DNA of 64,000 nt from Nocardia sp. BMG51109 (GTDB lineage: Bacteria > Actinomycetota > Actinomycetes > Mycobacteriales > Mycobacteriaceae): assembly GCF_000526215.1 (NCBI RefSeq), contig NZ_JAFQ01000004.1, forward strand, positions 1,364,001 to 1,428,000, written 5' to 3'. Under the pieces are notes generated by a model, which worked only from the letters and a program-made list of their open reading frames with translations, did not search any database and had not been told where the DNA came from. The translations under genes were made by a program, and so were the position numbers. This document shows positions 1 through 9,106 of this stretch, in pieces (position 1 is the first letter of the stretch; every line of letters begins with the position of its first letter).

Positions 1-1
1 A

Positions 2-679
2 GACCACGCCCGCGTCCATTCGCGTGACATTCCCGGCCGGCACGCCGTTCGGAGCGTTGTAGGGGATCCCGTACTTCTCCAGCATCGGAATGAAACCGTC
101 GGAGCGACTGAAGAATTCGTCGTCGACGCAGAACGTCCGATCGGCGACCGGAAGCGCGGCCACATCCGACAGCGACTTCACCTTCAGCCGTTCGGCGGTC
201 GGTGTGGAGGCGCCGAACGCGTAGGTGTCGTTGAAGTTGGCCGGCGGCAACCACTCCAGGTTGTGGTCGCGCTTCTCCACGTCGTGCACGCGCTGCCAGA
301 GTTCGTGCGGATCGGCGATGGTCTCGGTCTGCTCGTGGTAGTTGACCCACCCGGTGCCGGTGTACTCCCAGAGGATGTCGGCATCGCCGTTCAACTGGGC
401 CTGGCGCGACGACGCGGAACCCGGCGCTCCGGTCATGTCCCGGACGTCGGCGCCCGCCGCGGCCAGGTAGGTCGCGGTGATCTTGCCCAGCAGCACGCCC
501 TCGGTGAAGCTCTTCGAGGTGACAACCAGTTTCGCGCCGTCCAGCGGCTTCGCGCCGCCCGGCAGGTTCGCCTCCTGAAACGTCCCCGACGAACTCACCA
601 GACCGCATCCGGTGAGCATCGACATCGTCACCGCGAGCGCGGACAGCGCGGTGACCAATCGGGTTCGGGACCGGCTCAT
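2..679 (-). CDS. Osmoprotectant ABC transporter substrate-binding lipoprotein, partial
   Basis: Binds glycine betaine, choline or a similar quaternary ammonium compound outside the membrane and delivers it to the permeases encoded upstream. The visible 226 residues start with a lipoprotein signal (MSRSRTRL, hydrophobic core, then LTGCG with the lipidated Cys near residue 25), followed by the OpuCC/ProX-type opening with KSFTEGVLLGKI and later WEYTGTGW. The C-terminus lies beyond the window start. Its ATG overlaps the stop of the preceding permease by 4 bp (ATGA), so it is the last visible gene of a four-gene operon. Family assignment is firm; the exact ligand is not visible. Confidence 0.9.
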   Translation of the reverse strand, partial: MSRSRTRLVTALSALAVTMSMLTGCGLVSSSGTFQEANLPGGAKPLDGAKLVVTSKSFTEGVLLGKITATYLAAAGADVRDMTGAPGSASSRQAQLNGDADILWEYTGTGWVNYHEQTETIADPHELWQRVHDVEKRDHNLEWLPPANFNDTYAFGASTPTAERLKVKSLSDVAALPVADRTFCVDDEFFSRSDGFIPMLEKYGIPYNAPNGVPAGNVTRMDAGVV

Positions 680-1413
680 GAGATACCTCGCGGGGTCGCG
701 GCCAGTTCGACGAGCCTGCCGAGCCAGTCGATGATCAGCGCCAGCAGTCCGACGAGGATGGCGCCGGAGATCAGCAGCTTGGGCAGGAACAGGGTGACGC
801 CGGTGGTGATCAGGGTGCCGAGGCTGGTCGCGCCGATGAAGGTGCTCAGCGTCGCGGTGCCGACCAGGATGACCAGCGCGGTGCGCACACCGTTGAGGAT
901 CACCGGCACGGCCAGCGGCAGCTCCACCTGCACCAGCGTCCGGGTGCCCGAGAAGCCGATGCCGCGCGACGCCTCGATCGTGCGCTGATCCACCTGCCGC
1001 AGCCCGACGATCGTGTTCTGCAGGATCGGCAGCACGGCGTAGACGACCAGACCGACGATCGCCGTGCGGAATCCGGTGCCCAGCCAGAAGGTGAACAGGA
1101 CCAGCAGGCCGACGGCGGGCGCGGCCTGACCGATATTGGCGATATTGACCGCGATCGGCTCGAACCGCTTCAGCCCCGGCCGGGTCAGCGCGATGCCCAG
1201 CGGAATCGCGACGATCACCACGATCAGCGTGGCCAGCACGGTCAGCTTGATGTGCTCGAGGATCGTGGTCTGCAAGTTGTCCCAGCCCAGGGACGCCTTC
1301 TCCGTCGTGGTCAGGGTCGTCGAGCGGTACCAGATCACGTATCCGATGCCGAGGACGAGGATGACCAGCGGTTCGAACCAGACGTCCAGCGGCAGGCGGC
1401 GCAGCCGATTCAT
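676..1413 (-). CDS. Osmoprotectant ABC transporter permease (OpuCB/OpuCD type)
   Basis: Membrane subunit of the betaine/choline-type importer, 245 aa. Several hydrophobic segments are visible and the central EAA-like loop reads EASRGIGFSGTRTLVQVELP, which contacts the ATPase. Starts with ATG 4 bp inside the end of the ATPase gene and ends 4 bp inside the lipoprotein gene, consistent with translational coupling. It is the second of two permeases; its paralogue lies at 2861-3508. Family known for osmoprotection; substrate inferred from family and from BADH nearby. Confidence 0.9.
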   Translation of the reverse strand: MNRLRRLPLDVWFEPLVILVLGIGYVIWYRSTTLTTTEKASLGWDNLQTTILEHIKLTVLATLIVVIVAIPLGIALTRPGLKRFEPIAVNIANIGQAAPAVGLLVLFTFWLGTGFRTAIVGLVVYAVLPILQNTIVGLRQVDQRTIEASRGIGFSGTRTLVQVELPLAVPVILNGVRTALVILVGTATLSTFIGATSLGTLITTGVTLFLPKLLISGAILVGLLALIIDWLGRLVELAATPRGIS

Positions 1414-2864
1414 GACTGCCCGGCCGATCCGCGTTCCTCGCCGCCGGCGACCGCCGGGGACTCGTCACCGGCGGCGACCACCGGGGACTCGTCACCGGCA
1501 GCGACCACCGGGGACTCGTCACCGGCAGCGACCACCGAGGGCTCGTCACCGGCGGCGACCACCGGGGGCTCGTCATCGGCGGCGACCACGGGGGTCGGTG
1601 CCGGATCGGATCCGTCCACGTACGTCTCGTACGACAGATCCGCCTCCTCGGGCCGCGCGTCGGCGAGCTTGGTCTGAATCAGATCCGTCACCGCGCCGAT
1701 GCTGAGCGAGCCGATCACCGCGCCGCGGCCGTCGGTGACCAGCGTCGCCCCCTGACTGGCCGCCAACATGGCGTCGAGCGCGTCGTTGAGAGTCGAGGAG
1801 CGTGCCACGACGGGCAGCCGCCGATCGAGATAGTCGGAGACCTCCGGTTTGGTCCCCAGTTCCTCGATCGTGGGCCAGGACCGCGGCCGCCCGGCCTGGT
1901 CGACGACGACCACCCAGGTGTGCCCGGCGGCCTGCGCGCGGTCGATCACCCCCTGCGCCGGCTCGCCGACCCGGGCCGTGACCACCTTGTCGTGCTCGAC
2001 ATCCTTCACCCGCGACACGGTCAGATACGCCAGCTTCGCGCCGGATCCGACGAACTCCTCCACGAACGGCGTCGCCGGATCGGTGAGAATCTCCTCCGGG
2101 CGCGCGTACTGCTCGACGTGGCCGCCCTCGGACAGGATGAGCACCTTGTCGCCGAGCTTGGTGGCCTCCTCGAAGTCGTGCGTGACGATCACGATGGTCT
2201 TGCCGAGTTCCTGCTGGATCGCAATGAGACTGTCCTGCAAGCGAACCCGGGTGATCGGGTCGACGGCGCCGAACGGCTCGTCCATCAGCAGGACCGGCGG
2301 GTCCGCCGCCAGCGCCCGCGCCACGCCGACGCGCTGCTGCTGTCCGCCGGACATGTCCTTGGGCAGCCGGTCGGCGAACGTGCCGGAGTCGAGGCCGACC
2401 AGGTCGAGCAGGTACTCGGTGCGCTCGGCGATGCGCTGCTTGTCCCAGCCCAGCACCCGCGGGATCGCGCCGACGTTCTTGGCGACCGTCCAGTGCGGGA
2501 ACAGGCCGCCGGACTGGATGACGTACCCGATCGACTGCCGCAGCTTGTCGGGGTCCTCCTTGGTGACGTCGCGCCCGCCGATGAAGATGCGGCCCTCGGT
2601 CGGCTCGATCAGCCGGTTGATCATCTTGAGCGTGGTCGTCTTCCCGCAGCCGGACGGGCCGACGAACGCGACGATCTCGCCCGCCTCGATCTCCAGGTCG
2701 AGGCGTTCGACCGCCGGCTTCTCCTGTCCCCGATAGCGTTTGACGACCGCGTCCAGCGTGATGGACGCACCGGTCACCTCGCGCTCCGGTGCGGGTTGCG
2801 GTGTCGCATCAGCAGCACGCTGCGGTGTCGCATCAGCAGCACGCTGCGGTGTCACATCAGTCAT
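1410..2864 (-). CDS. Osmoprotectant ABC transporter ATPase with CBS domains (OpuCA/ProV type)
   Basis: Drives import of osmoprotectant. 484 aa: Walker A GPSGCGKTT at about 69-77, signature MSGGQQQRVG at 171-180, Walker B LLMDEP at about 192-197, switch His in VTHD near 229, then two CBS repeats from about 280 to 400, which in this family sense ionic strength or nucleotides. The start is the ATG that overlaps the upstream permease stop (ATGA). Both ends carry in-frame tandem repeats: the first 22 residues repeat TPQRAADA, and the last 65 or so repeat PVVAAGDES. Neither tail belongs to the usual OpuCA family and both look like recent repeat growth. The gene sits between the two permeases of the operon. 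Confidence 0.92.
   Translation of the reverse strand: MTDVTPQRAADATPQRAADATPQPAPEREVTGASITLDAVVKRYRGQEKPAVERLDLEIEAGEIVAFVGPSGCGKTTTLKMINRLIEPTEGRIFIGGRDVTKEDPDKLRQSIGYVIQSGGLFPHWTVAKNVGAIPRVLGWDKQRIAERTEYLLDLVGLDSGTFADRLPKDMSGGQQQRVGVARALAADPPVLLMDEPFGAVDPITRVRLQDSLIAIQQELGKTIVIVTHDFEEATKLGDKVLILSEGGHVEQYARPEEILTDPATPFVEEFVGSGAKLAYLTVSRVKDVEHDKVVTARVGEPAQGVIDRAQAAGHTWVVVVDQAGRPRSWPTIEELGTKPEVSDYLDRRLPVVARSSTLNDALDAMLAASQGATLVTDGRGAVIGSLSIGAVTDLIQTKLADARPEEADLSYETYVDGSDPAPTPVVAADDEPPVVAAGDEPSVVAAGDESPVVAAGDESPVVAAGDESPAVAGGEERGSAGQS
1438..1594. repeat. 27-bp in-frame tandem repeat (ATPase C-terminus)
   Basis: About six units of 27 bp, clearest at 1461-1487, 1488-1514, 1515-1541 and 1542-1568, each beginning ctcgtcaccggc on the plus strand. 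They encode the repeating PVVAAGDES tail of the ATPase on the minus strand. Units differ at only a few bases. Confidence 0.9.
2797..2864. repeat. 24-bp in-frame tandem repeat at the ATPase start
   Basis: Two full units (2797-2820 and 2821-2844) and a third partial unit running into the ATG at 2862-2864. The repeat begins right at the ATGA overlap with the upstream permease and preserves the reading frame. Confidence 0.88.
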
Positions 2865-3508
2865 GACGAAAGTCCCTTTGCGATCGTGAGGCGTCCGAGC
2901 AGGACAAGGAGCGCGTCGAACACCAACGCGACGATGACGATGAGGATCGTGCCGGTCAGGGCCATCTCCAGGGCGTTCGCGCCGCCGAGCCGGGACAGCC
3001 CGTTGAAGATCAGCGAGCCGAGCCCCGGGCCGAGCACGTAGGCGACGATGGCGGCGACGCCGACGATCATCTGGGTGGACACCCGGATTCCGGTCAGGAT
3101 CACCGGCCAGGCGATCGGCAGCTCGACGGTCAGCAGGATGCGCCAGCGCGAGAAGCCGATGCCCCGTGCGGATTCGACGACCGTGGCCGGCACCGACCGC
3201 AGGCCCACGATCGCATTGCCGATCACCGGGAGCGCCGCGAAGAACGCCAGCATGACGAACGACGGGACCACGCCCAGCCCGAACGGAACGAGCAGCAGCG
3301 CCAGCAGCGCCAGCGTGGGGATCGTGAGCGCGATCCGGCTCGTGGTCAGCGAGAACGCCGACAACGCCGGAATCCGATAGACCGCCATCGCGAGGAGAAC
3401 CGCGACGACGGTCCCGACCAGGACCGTCTGAAACGCCAGGGAGGCATGCTGATACATGAGAAACGCCAGGGTGCCGCCCCGTCCCTGGACGTAGCTCCAT
3501 AGATTCAC
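2861..3508 (-). CDS. Osmoprotectant ABC transporter permease (OpuCB type), first gene of operon
   Basis: Membrane subunit, 215 aa, with the conserved cytoplasmic loop ESARGIGFSRWRILLTVELP and PAL-like segments TIPTLALLALLLV. I chose the GTG at 3506-3508 (VNLWSYVQGRGG) because it is preceded by gaggggaatccc, a good ribosome site, and because longer in-frame starts add an Arg/Ser-rich stretch unlike the family. Ends by ATGA overlap with the ATPase. Paralogous to the permease at 676-1413. Confidence 0.88.
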   Translation of the reverse strand: MNLWSYVQGRGGTLAFLMYQHASLAFQTVLVGTVVAVLLAMAVYRIPALSAFSLTTSRIALTIPTLALLALLLVPFGLGVVPSFVMLAFFAALPVIGNAIVGLRSVPATVVESARGIGFSRWRILLTVELPIAWPVILTGIRVSTQMIVGVAAIVAYVLGPGLGSLIFNGLSRLGGANALEMALTGTILIVIVALVFDALLVLLGRLTIAKGLSS

Positions 3509-4079
3509 GGGATTCCCCTCGTCAGCGCAACCGGACGGTTTCTGGCTGCGCGCGGTCGCCGAACTCGCGAATCCGCCCAGCGTATGCGATGCCGCGCCTC
3601 CGGTTCCGGAACACGCTAGCGGGCGATTCGCCCGACCGCATGGCTTGCGGCGGATTTCGTTCACCGCTCGGTGAGGTGCGGTTGTCAAACGCGATGTTGA
3701 TCACGCCCGCAACTCACCGGCGTTCTGTTCCGTCGCGCCCAGCGCATCGGGAGCCGATGGTTCACCGCCGACGACCCGCCCGGCACATTCGCTAGGAGCA
3801 CCACGAGTCACCGTCGAATCACCTGCGGCACAAACACTTCGGGATCTCCGCCGACGGTCGGCACCGGGCCGCCCGCAGCAGTGCGGATCGCGCCGACCAC
3901 AGCCGGGCCGCCCACACCACCCGCAGCCCGGTCGATCATGCCGCTCGCGGCGGCGCCGACATGCCACCGACGGCCGTACCGGCTGTGCGCATCGGCGGCG
4001 GTACCGAAGTCTCCGCCCGCGACAGTCCCAACGATGCCGCCCGCGGCCGCAGGGATCATGCCCCCCGCGGCTGTGGTGA
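3509..4079. other. Intergenic, no convincing gene; degenerate repeats near 3850-4080
   Basis: Holds the presumed promoter of the osmoprotectant operon near 3509-3650. From about 3850 to 4080 the sequence repeats variants of gccgcgggggg/atcatgcc. One minus-strand frame (3808-4083, 91 codons) stays open and begins at an ATGA overlap with the dioxygenase stop, reading Ala/Gly-rich repeats. It could be an expressed tail peptide but resembles the repeat tracts elsewhere in the window, so I do not call it a gene. Confidence 0.5.
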
Positions 4080-5015
4080 TCATGCCGCTCGTCGCAGGGT
4101 GCCGGTCGCGTAGGACTCGGCGTTGCCGGCGATCACGGTGCTCGGCGTGCCGTCCACGCCGACGGGAATGTCACCGGCCAGAGTGATGCGGGTCAGCTTG
4201 CGGTGTTCGCGGCCGTCGTAGTCGTCGACGGCGTAGTGCTGGGTGGCGCGGTTGTCCCACATGGCGACGTCACCGAGGGACCAATCCCAGCGGGTGGTGT
4301 GCTCGAGGCGGGTGACCCGGTCCTGGAACAGCCGGAACAGGGCGTGCGACTCGGTGCCGGGCAGGCCGACGATCCGCTGCACGAAACCGCCCAGCAGCAG
4401 GGCGCGTTCGCCGGTCTCCGGGTGCACCTCGACCACCGGGTGCTCGGCCTCGAAGTAGGTGGATTCGAATTCGCGACGGTATTCCGTGGAACCCTCGTCC
4501 GGGCGGTCCTCGGCGGTGGCGGCGTAGTCGTACTGGTTGTTGTGCCGCGCCCGCAGGCTCTCGGCCAGCCGCTTCAGCGGCTCCGGCAGCGAGTTGTAGG
4601 CGGCGACGGTGGAGGCCCAGGTGGTCGAGCCGCCGTAGCTGGGCAGCGTGACCGCGCGCAGGATCGAGGCCCTCGGGACGCGGTCGACGAAGGTGACGTC
4701 GGTGTGCCAGCTGTTGGAACGACCGTGGCGGGAGTCGATGGCCAGGCTCTTCGCGCCCGCCGAGGTGACGGTCGGATGCGGCGACGTGGGAGTGCCGAGC
4801 AGTTCGGCGAATTCGTACTGTCCGTCCTCGGTCAGGTGGTGCTGATCGCGGAAGAAGATCACCTTGTGCTCGTTGAGCGCCGCGCGGATGGTCGCGACGG
4901 TCGCCGGGTCCAGGTCACCGCCCAGCCGGACCCCGGTGATCTGCGCGCCGATGTGAGCACCCAACTTGGCCACCCGCACGGTTGTTCCGGTGGCGGCCGC
5001 GTGGTCGACGGACAT
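4080..5015 (-). CDS. TauD/TfdA-family Fe(II)/2-oxoglutarate dioxygenase
   Basis: 311 aa enzyme that uses Fe(II), O2 and 2-oxoglutarate to hydroxylate a substrate, in this family usually taurine, alkyl sulfates or similar sulfonates. The iron triad is visible as WHTDVTF (His104, Asp106) and the distal His in [11 protein letters not shown] (about His260). The 2-oxoglutarate Arg lies in the following EHRKLTR stretch. The start ([10 protein letters not shown]) follows aaagggtcc. It is divergent from the betaine aldehyde dehydrogenase gene. The substrate cannot be told from sequence. Confidence 0.88.
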   Translation of the reverse strand: MSVDHAAATGTTVRVAKLGAHIGAQITGVRLGGDLDPATVATIRAALNEHKVIFFRDQHHLTEDGQYEFAELLGTPTSPHPTVTSAGAKSLAIDSRHGRSNSWHTDVTFVDRVPRASILRAVTLPSYGGSTTWASTVAAYNSLPEPLKRLAESLRARHNNQYDYAATAEDRPDEGSTEYRREFESTYFEAEHPVVEVHPETGERALLLGGFVQRIVGLPGTESHALFRLFQDRVTRLEHTTRWDWSLGDVAMWDNRATQHYAVDDYDGREHRKLTRITLAGDIPVGVDGTPSTVIAGNAESYATGTLRRAA

Positions 5016-5280
5016 ACCAGGACCCTTTCGCTCGAACATGATGATCGGGTCAGAGGAAACCACCCGGGTTCCGTCGAAGCCACCATTACAGTCACCCGGA
5101 TTCCAACGCGATCCGTGGTGATCCGGCCGGGGTTGAACCACCGGGCCGCCGCGTCGGGCGGCGAGGGATTCCGGCACTGTGTGGAAGAGGGCACCTGTGT
5201 GGGAGGTAGCGCCGCCCAGTCGCCCACAGCGAGCAACCGTCCGCACCGGCCGGTCCGCCCCGGAACGAGAGGAAGACCGC

Positions 5281-6783
5281 ATGATCCTCGACAGCGAGCC
5301 GTTACTGCACTCGCGCGCCCTGTATGTCGAGGGAAAGTGGGTGTCTCCGGTCGAGGGCGGTACTCGGGAGATCCTGAACCCGGCGGACGGCACGGCGATC
5401 GCGGTCGTGGCCGAGGCGGACCGGACGGACGTGGCGACCGCGATCGCCGCCGCGCGCACCGCGTTCGCCGCCGGCCACTGGCCCGCGACCCCGGTGACGG
5501 AGCGGGCCGAACTCCTCGTCCGCATCGCCGAACTGCTGGACACCCACCGCGACGAGATAGCCCGCATCGAAACGCTCGACACCGGAAAGACGTTGAGCGA
5601 GAGCCACACCGACATCGACGACGTCATCGCGGTGTTCCGCTACTACGCCCGCCTGGCCCCGACGGCCGCGGACCGGCTCGTCGACACCGGCAACCCGGAG
5701 GTGATCAGCCGCGTCGTGCACGAGCCGGTGGGCGTGTGCGCGCTCATCGCGCCGTGGAACTATCCGCTGCTACAGATGTCGTGGAAGATCGCGCCGGCGC
5801 TGGTGGCGGGGTGCACCATGGTGGCCAAGCCGAGCGAGGTCACGCCGCTGAGCACGATCGCTCTGGTCGAGCTGATCGACCGGGCCGGGGCGCCACCCGG
5901 GGTCGTGAATCTGGTGCAGGGCAGCGGCGGCGTCGTGGGTGCCGCACTCACCGACAACCCCGATGTCGACCTGATCTCCTTCACCGGCGGCGCGGCCACC
6001 GGAGCCACCATCGCCCGGACGGCCGCCGAACACATCACCCGCGTCGCCCTGGAACTCGGCGGCAAGAACCCGCACCTCGTCTTCGCCGACGCCGACCACG
6101 ACACCGCCGTCGATGCCGTCCTGACCGGTGCCTTCCTGCACTCCGGCCAGGTGTGCTCGGCCGGGACCCGGCTGATCGTGGAGGAATCCATCGCCGACGA
6201 TTTCGTCGCCGAACTCGCCCACCGGGCGGCCCGGATCCGGGTCGGCCCCGGCATGGATCCCGCGACCCGGACCGGCCCCCTGGTGTCCGAGGAGCATCGC
6301 GCCAAGGTGGAAGCTTATGTAGCACTGGGCATTTCGGAGGGAGCCACATTGATCACCGGCGGCAAACGCCCCGACGATCCGGCGCTCGAATCCGGAAGCT
6401 TCTATCTCCCGACCATTTTCGACCACTGCCGCAGCGACATGCGCATAGTCCAGGAGGAAACCTTCGGCCCCCTCCTCACCGTGGAACGATTCACCACCGA
6501 GGCAGAGGCCATCACCCTGGGCAACGACACCGACTACGGCCTCGCCGCCGGCGTCCGCACCACCGACCCGTCCCGCGGCGAACGCGTGGTCCGCGCCCTC
6601 CGCCACGGCACGGTCTGGCTCAACGACTTCGGCTACTACACCCCCGCCGCCGAATGGGGCGGCTACGGCCGCTCCGGCAACGGCCGCGAACTGGGCCCGG
6701 GCGGTTTGGCCGAATACCAAGAGACCAAACACATCTGGCACAACACGGCCCCGAAGGCAGGCGGCTGGTTCACCGACACCTGA
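5281..6783 (+). CDS. Betaine-aldehyde dehydrogenase-like aldehyde dehydrogenase
   Basis: 500 aa NAD(P)+-dependent aldehyde dehydrogenase, probably oxidising betaine aldehyde to glycine betaine. Catalytic Glu258 (ALELGGKNP) and Cys292 ([10 protein letters not shown]) are present, with the PWNYPLLQ motif near 158-165 and the glycine-rich SFTGGAATG near 233-241. Start ATG follows gaggaagaccgc. The neighbouring osmoprotectant transporter supports a betaine role. Its last 45 codons (from about 6646) are duplicated at 18468-18605, marking the edge of the inserted island. Other amino-aldehyde substrates are possible. Confidence 0.9.
   Translation: MILDSEPLLHSRALYVEGKWVSPVEGGTREILNPADGTAIAVVAEADRTDVATAIAAARTAFAAGHWPATPVTERAELLVRIAELLDTHRDEIARIETLDTGKTLSESHTDIDDVIAVFRYYARLAPTAADRLVDTGNPEVISRVVHEPVGVCALIAPWNYPLLQMSWKIAPALVAGCTMVAKPSEVTPLSTIALVELIDRAGAPPGVVNLVQGSGGVVGAALTDNPDVDLISFTGGAATGATIARTAAEHITRVALELGGKNPHLVFADADHDTAVDAVLTGAFLHSGQVCSAGTRLIVEESIADDFVAELAHRAARIRVGPGMDPATRTGPLVSEEHRAKVEAYVALGISEGATLITGGKRPDDPALESGSFYLPTIFDHCRSDMRIVQEETFGPLLTVERFTTEAEAITLGNDTDYGLAAGVRTTDPSRGERVVRALRHGTVWLNDFGYYTPAAEWGGYGRSGNGRELGPGGLAEYQETKHIWHNTAPKAGGWFTDT
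6646..6783 (+). repeat. Left copy of the 138-bp direct repeat (BADH 3' end)
   Basis: Matches 18468-18605 with three substitutions in 138 bp, ending exactly at the stop codon of the aldehyde dehydrogenase. Homology starts a few bases earlier at a C-run of 5 here and 6 in the other copy. Interpreted as an attachment-site-like boundary of the island. Confidence 0.9.
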
Positions 6784-6895
6784 CCGCCGATTCCGCCGAC
6801 CGGACACGGTCGCTCTCGCGTCGCCGGTACTTCAGCCCGCCGAGCGCCCCGAATCCGAAATAGATGACGGGTATCTGCACGAGAAATTCGACCAC
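6770..6895 (-). CDS. Small single-TM protein, 41 aa
   Basis: GTG start at 6893-6895 preceded by a ggggggctc ribosome site. Reads VVEFLVQIPVIYFGFGALGG, then KYRRRES, so one membrane helix followed by a basic tail. It would be the last gene of the minus-strand island operon and its 3' end overlaps the BADH end antiparallel by 14 bp. No family recognised. Confidence 0.4.
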   Translation of the reverse strand: MVEFLVQIPVIYFGFGALGGLKYRRRESDRVRSAESAVRCR

Positions 6896-6924
6896 GAGCC
6901 CCCCAGATCATTGATCTCCCCCGG

Positions 6925-7161
6925 TCACGACCGGGCCGGGTCACGCGAGGTCACCGGGTTCTGTCGATCTTCGTCCAGCAGTTCGGCATCCAGCTCGGCA
7001 TCGAATTCGTCTCGCGGCCGGGCCCGGTGCGCCGGATCGGCCAGCCAAGCAATCCAGTTGTGGCGGTAACACAGTCCGTCGGCATGGTGCGGCAAGGCGC
7101 AGCCCGGTCGCGTGCATGTCGGATCACCCATCGGATCCGGCGACGACGCCGCCGCGGTCAC
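6925..7161 (-). CDS. Small Cys/His putative zinc-binding protein, 78 aa
   Basis: N-terminal half carries CTRPGCALPHHADGLCYRHN, a Cys-x4-Cys...His-His...Cys-x2-His arrangement like small zinc-binding proteins common in actinobacterial phages and islands. The C-terminal half is acidic (DEFDAELDAELLDEDRQ). Its ATG overlaps the stop of the nucleoside hydrolase by 4 bp. Function unknown; a nucleic-acid-binding or adaptor role would be a guess. Confidence 0.65.
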   Translation of the reverse strand: MTAAASSPDPMGDPTCTRPGCALPHHADGLCYRHNWIAWLADPAHRARPRDEFDAELDAELLDEDRQNPVTSRDPARS

Positions 7162-8072
7162 GCCGTCACCTCCGCGGTCCGGGCGACGGCTTCAAGGCAC
7201 GCCGCGCCGGGGTCGAACTCGGTGATGCCGGTCTCGATGATGGCGCACAACCAGCCCATGAATCCGGCGTAGTCGACACCGTTGGCCACCCGCACGAGGC
7301 GACCGCGCCGGTCCCGGTACAGGCGGGCGTCGGCCTCGATCCGCACCCGGACATCGGTGAAGTCGACGAACGGGAGTCCCAGCGCCACCGACAGTGTGAG
7401 CGGGTCGTGCATCTTGCTGCTGGGTTTGCGGTCGAACCATCGCTCGAGGCAGATCGCGATCCATCGGGCCCATTCGGGCGCACCGGGTTGCGACACGATC
7501 CGGAACAGGTCGGATTCTCGCGTGACGGCCATTTCCTCGGCGTTCGTCCAATCCGACAGCACCAGCCGCGGCCCGTTCGCGGCGCGGACCGCCAGGCCGG
7601 CCGCGGCCGGGTCGAGCCGGAAATTGAACGTCGCCGCGCTCGGGTCGCGATACTCGTCGAGCCACCCGCCCTGAGCCAAGACGTCCAGCTGGTCGCTGCG
7701 ATGCGGCTCGGCGGACAGCACATTCGCCAGGTTCGACAGCGGCCCCTGACCGACCCAGATCGCCCGCTCGGCCGCGCACGCCCGGGCGACGGCGCCGAGC
7801 ACATCGGCCGGTTGTTCGGGCACATCCTCGATATAGTCGTCGCAGTTGAACCGGTGGGTGTCGCCGAGATCGCACCCGGCGACGACCGGAACATCGATGC
7901 GGCCCAGGGAATTCAGGAATCGGCGAAGGCCACGCGCACGGCGGCCGCCGGTCTCGTTGCTGGTGATCACCGTGAGCCGACGCACCAGCATGGCGGCGAG
8001 AGTGATCGCGAGGAGGTCGTCGGGATCCCAGAACGCATCGGTGTCGATGATCATCGACCGCGACAGGGTCAC
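7158..8072 (-). CDS. Nucleoside hydrolase-like protein (IU-nucleoside hydrolase family)
   Basis: 304 aa. The family cleaves the N-glycosidic bond of nucleosides to ribose and base, with Ca2+ bound by an N-terminal Asp cluster. Here the cluster reads MIIDTDAFWDPDDLLA, close to the usual DTDxxxDDA but with a Pro where one Asp is expected and a DD two positions later. VWVGQ-like IWVGQGPLSNLANVL and the late KMHDPLTL (usual xxHDP) support the family. The start is the GTG overlapping the TGA of the wHTH gene, matching the coupling style of this operon. In an island its role may be nucleotide depletion or signal processing rather than salvage; that is inference. Confidence 0.75.
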   Translation of the reverse strand: MTLSRSMIIDTDAFWDPDDLLAITLAAMLVRRLTVITSNETGGRRARGLRRFLNSLGRIDVPVVAGCDLGDTHRFNCDDYIEDVPEQPADVLGAVARACAAERAIWVGQGPLSNLANVLSAEPHRSDQLDVLAQGGWLDEYRDPSAATFNFRLDPAAAGLAVRAANGPRLVLSDWTNAEEMAVTRESDLFRIVSQPGAPEWARWIAICLERWFDRKPSSKMHDPLTLSVALGLPFVDFTDVRVRIEADARLYRDRRGRLVRVANGVDYAGFMGWLCAIIETGITEFDPGAACLEAVARTAEVTA

Positions 8073-8325
8073 GCCGTCACTCCCGCCGGCCGGATGGCCT
8101 TGCGGCCGGCGGCGGTGGTCTGCCACATCCAGTCCCTGCTCTCGCCGCGTACTCCGCTGTCGCACAAGAGATCCCACCGTTCCAACACCCGCACAGTGCG
8201 GGTCACCGTCCGTATGTCCATCCCGGTCCTCGCCGATATCTGCTGACACGTCAGGCGCGCGCCTCGGTACCGAGGCGACGCAAGATCTTCTGCTGGTTGA
8301 CGCCGTATCCGACATGCGGTGACAA
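8069..8325 (-). pseudogene. Winged-helix DNA-binding protein, frameshifted
   Basis: The open frame over most of the span reads LTCQQISARTGMDIRTVTRT followed by VRVLERWDLL, a clear winged helix-turn-helix, and ends at a TGA overlapping the nucleoside hydrolase GTG. That frame has no ATG, GTG or TTG start. A second frame starts with TTG at 8325 after an aggag site and reads SPHVGYGVNQQKILRRLGTE, the natural first helix, but stops at a GCGCGCGCC run. Removing one GC dinucleotide there joins the two frames. An ATT start at 8326 in the downstream frame is the alternative. A real frameshift mutation, slippage, or an assembly error could explain it. Confidence 0.6.
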
Positions 8326-8345
8326 TGACTGATCTCCTCTTCGAC

Positions 8346-8699
8346 TCATGTTGTGCGGTAATCTTTTTCGTTCATGCGCGGGCATTCACCCGATGTGTCC
8401 CCGGTGACGGTTGTCGCCCATCGCGCGAAACTCATTCGCGGGCAAGCTGTTTCGACATCGACGATGCACATCACCGCGTACAACCCGACCACGTCGAAGT
8501 GGTCCGGGGCGGGTGCGATCACGGCATCGACGTCGGCGGCGCGGATCTGGTCGACCAGCGGCATCAGGGTGTCGTCGGCCGGTTGCAGCAGGACGTACCC
8601 GAGCTGCCGTGCCAGCCGCCGCACCTGCGCGGCATCCCATTCCGGGCGGCGGGAGACGTCGGGGTCGATCCAGCACAATGCGGTAGGCCGGTACCGCAT
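8346..8699 (-). CDS. Resolvase-fold-like small protein 2, 117 aa
   Basis: Pattern QVRRLARQLGYVLLQ, then LVDQIRAADVDAVIAPAPDH, resembles the N-terminal fold of serine resolvases (helix, GY strand, then a VDAVI strand before a D-x-L/F), but no catalytic Ser or Arg set is seen. It shares the DAV-x2-P-x-PDH stretch with the protein at 9917-10288, so the two are probable paralogues. Starts GTGATG overlapping the previous TGA. Function unknown; a catalytically dead resolvase fold is an inference. Confidence 0.6.
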   Translation of the reverse strand: MRYRPTALCWIDPDVSRRPEWDAAQVRRLARQLGYVLLQPADDTLMPLVDQIRAADVDAVIAPAPDHFDVVGLYAVMCIVDVETACPRMSFARWATTVTGDTSGECPRMNEKDYRTT

Positions 8700-9106
8700 C
8701 ACGACACCGCTGTGAGGTCGGTGTAGGTTTTCCGGGCGTCGTTGAACGCCTGTACGGCGGCGGTGATCTGCTCGGGTGGGCTGTGCGGGGACAGGCGGCG
8801 AATGTGGTTGCGGATTGCCGCGAGGCGGTCGATCGCCTCGGCGAGGTCGTCGCTGTCGTTCGCGGCGACCGCGATCCGGTCGGTCAGGGCTTCGCGCACG
8901 GTCGTCGTCAGATGGGGCAGGCCCACCGCGATCAGTGCCTCGCCGCCGGATTCGGCCTCGAGAGTCGTCATCGAGTGCGGGTTCATCCATCCCGGTAACG
9001 TCGCCAGCAGCCACGCGGCGCGCAGAATCGTCACGTGCGGGTGCTGTGTGGGTACCCGGCCGTCGAAGGCCGCCAGCACGTCATCGAGGGGCGGATACAT
9101 CGCCAT
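8699..9106 (-). CDS. Hypothetical helical protein, tandem paralogue B, 135 aa
   Basis: Shares with the preceding gene (9106-9543) the core HPHVTILRAAWLLATLPGW and a similar helical layout, so the two are tandem duplicates that have diverged. No known motif. Begins at GTGATG overlapping the upstream stop and ends by overlap with the next gene. I do not recognise the family. Confidence 0.65.
   Translation of the reverse strand: MAMYPPLDDVLAAFDGRVPTQHPHVTILRAAWLLATLPGWMNPHSMTTLEAESGGEALIAVGLPHLTTTVREALTDRIAVAANDSDDLAEAIDRLAAIRNHIRRLSPHSPPEQITAAVQAFNDARKTYTDLTAVS

Noticed and set aside
3808..4083. 91-codon minus frame overlapping the dioxygenase stop
   Set aside because: Open, and starts with ATGA overlap, but its Ala/Gly repeat content matches the degenerate repeat tracts and no homologous feature is recognisable.
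4203..6863. Long plus-strand open frame across the dioxygenase and BADH region
   Set aside because: It is antisense to the dioxygenase and out of frame with BADH, with Arg/Gly/Pro-rich content typical of shadow frames in GC-rich DNA.
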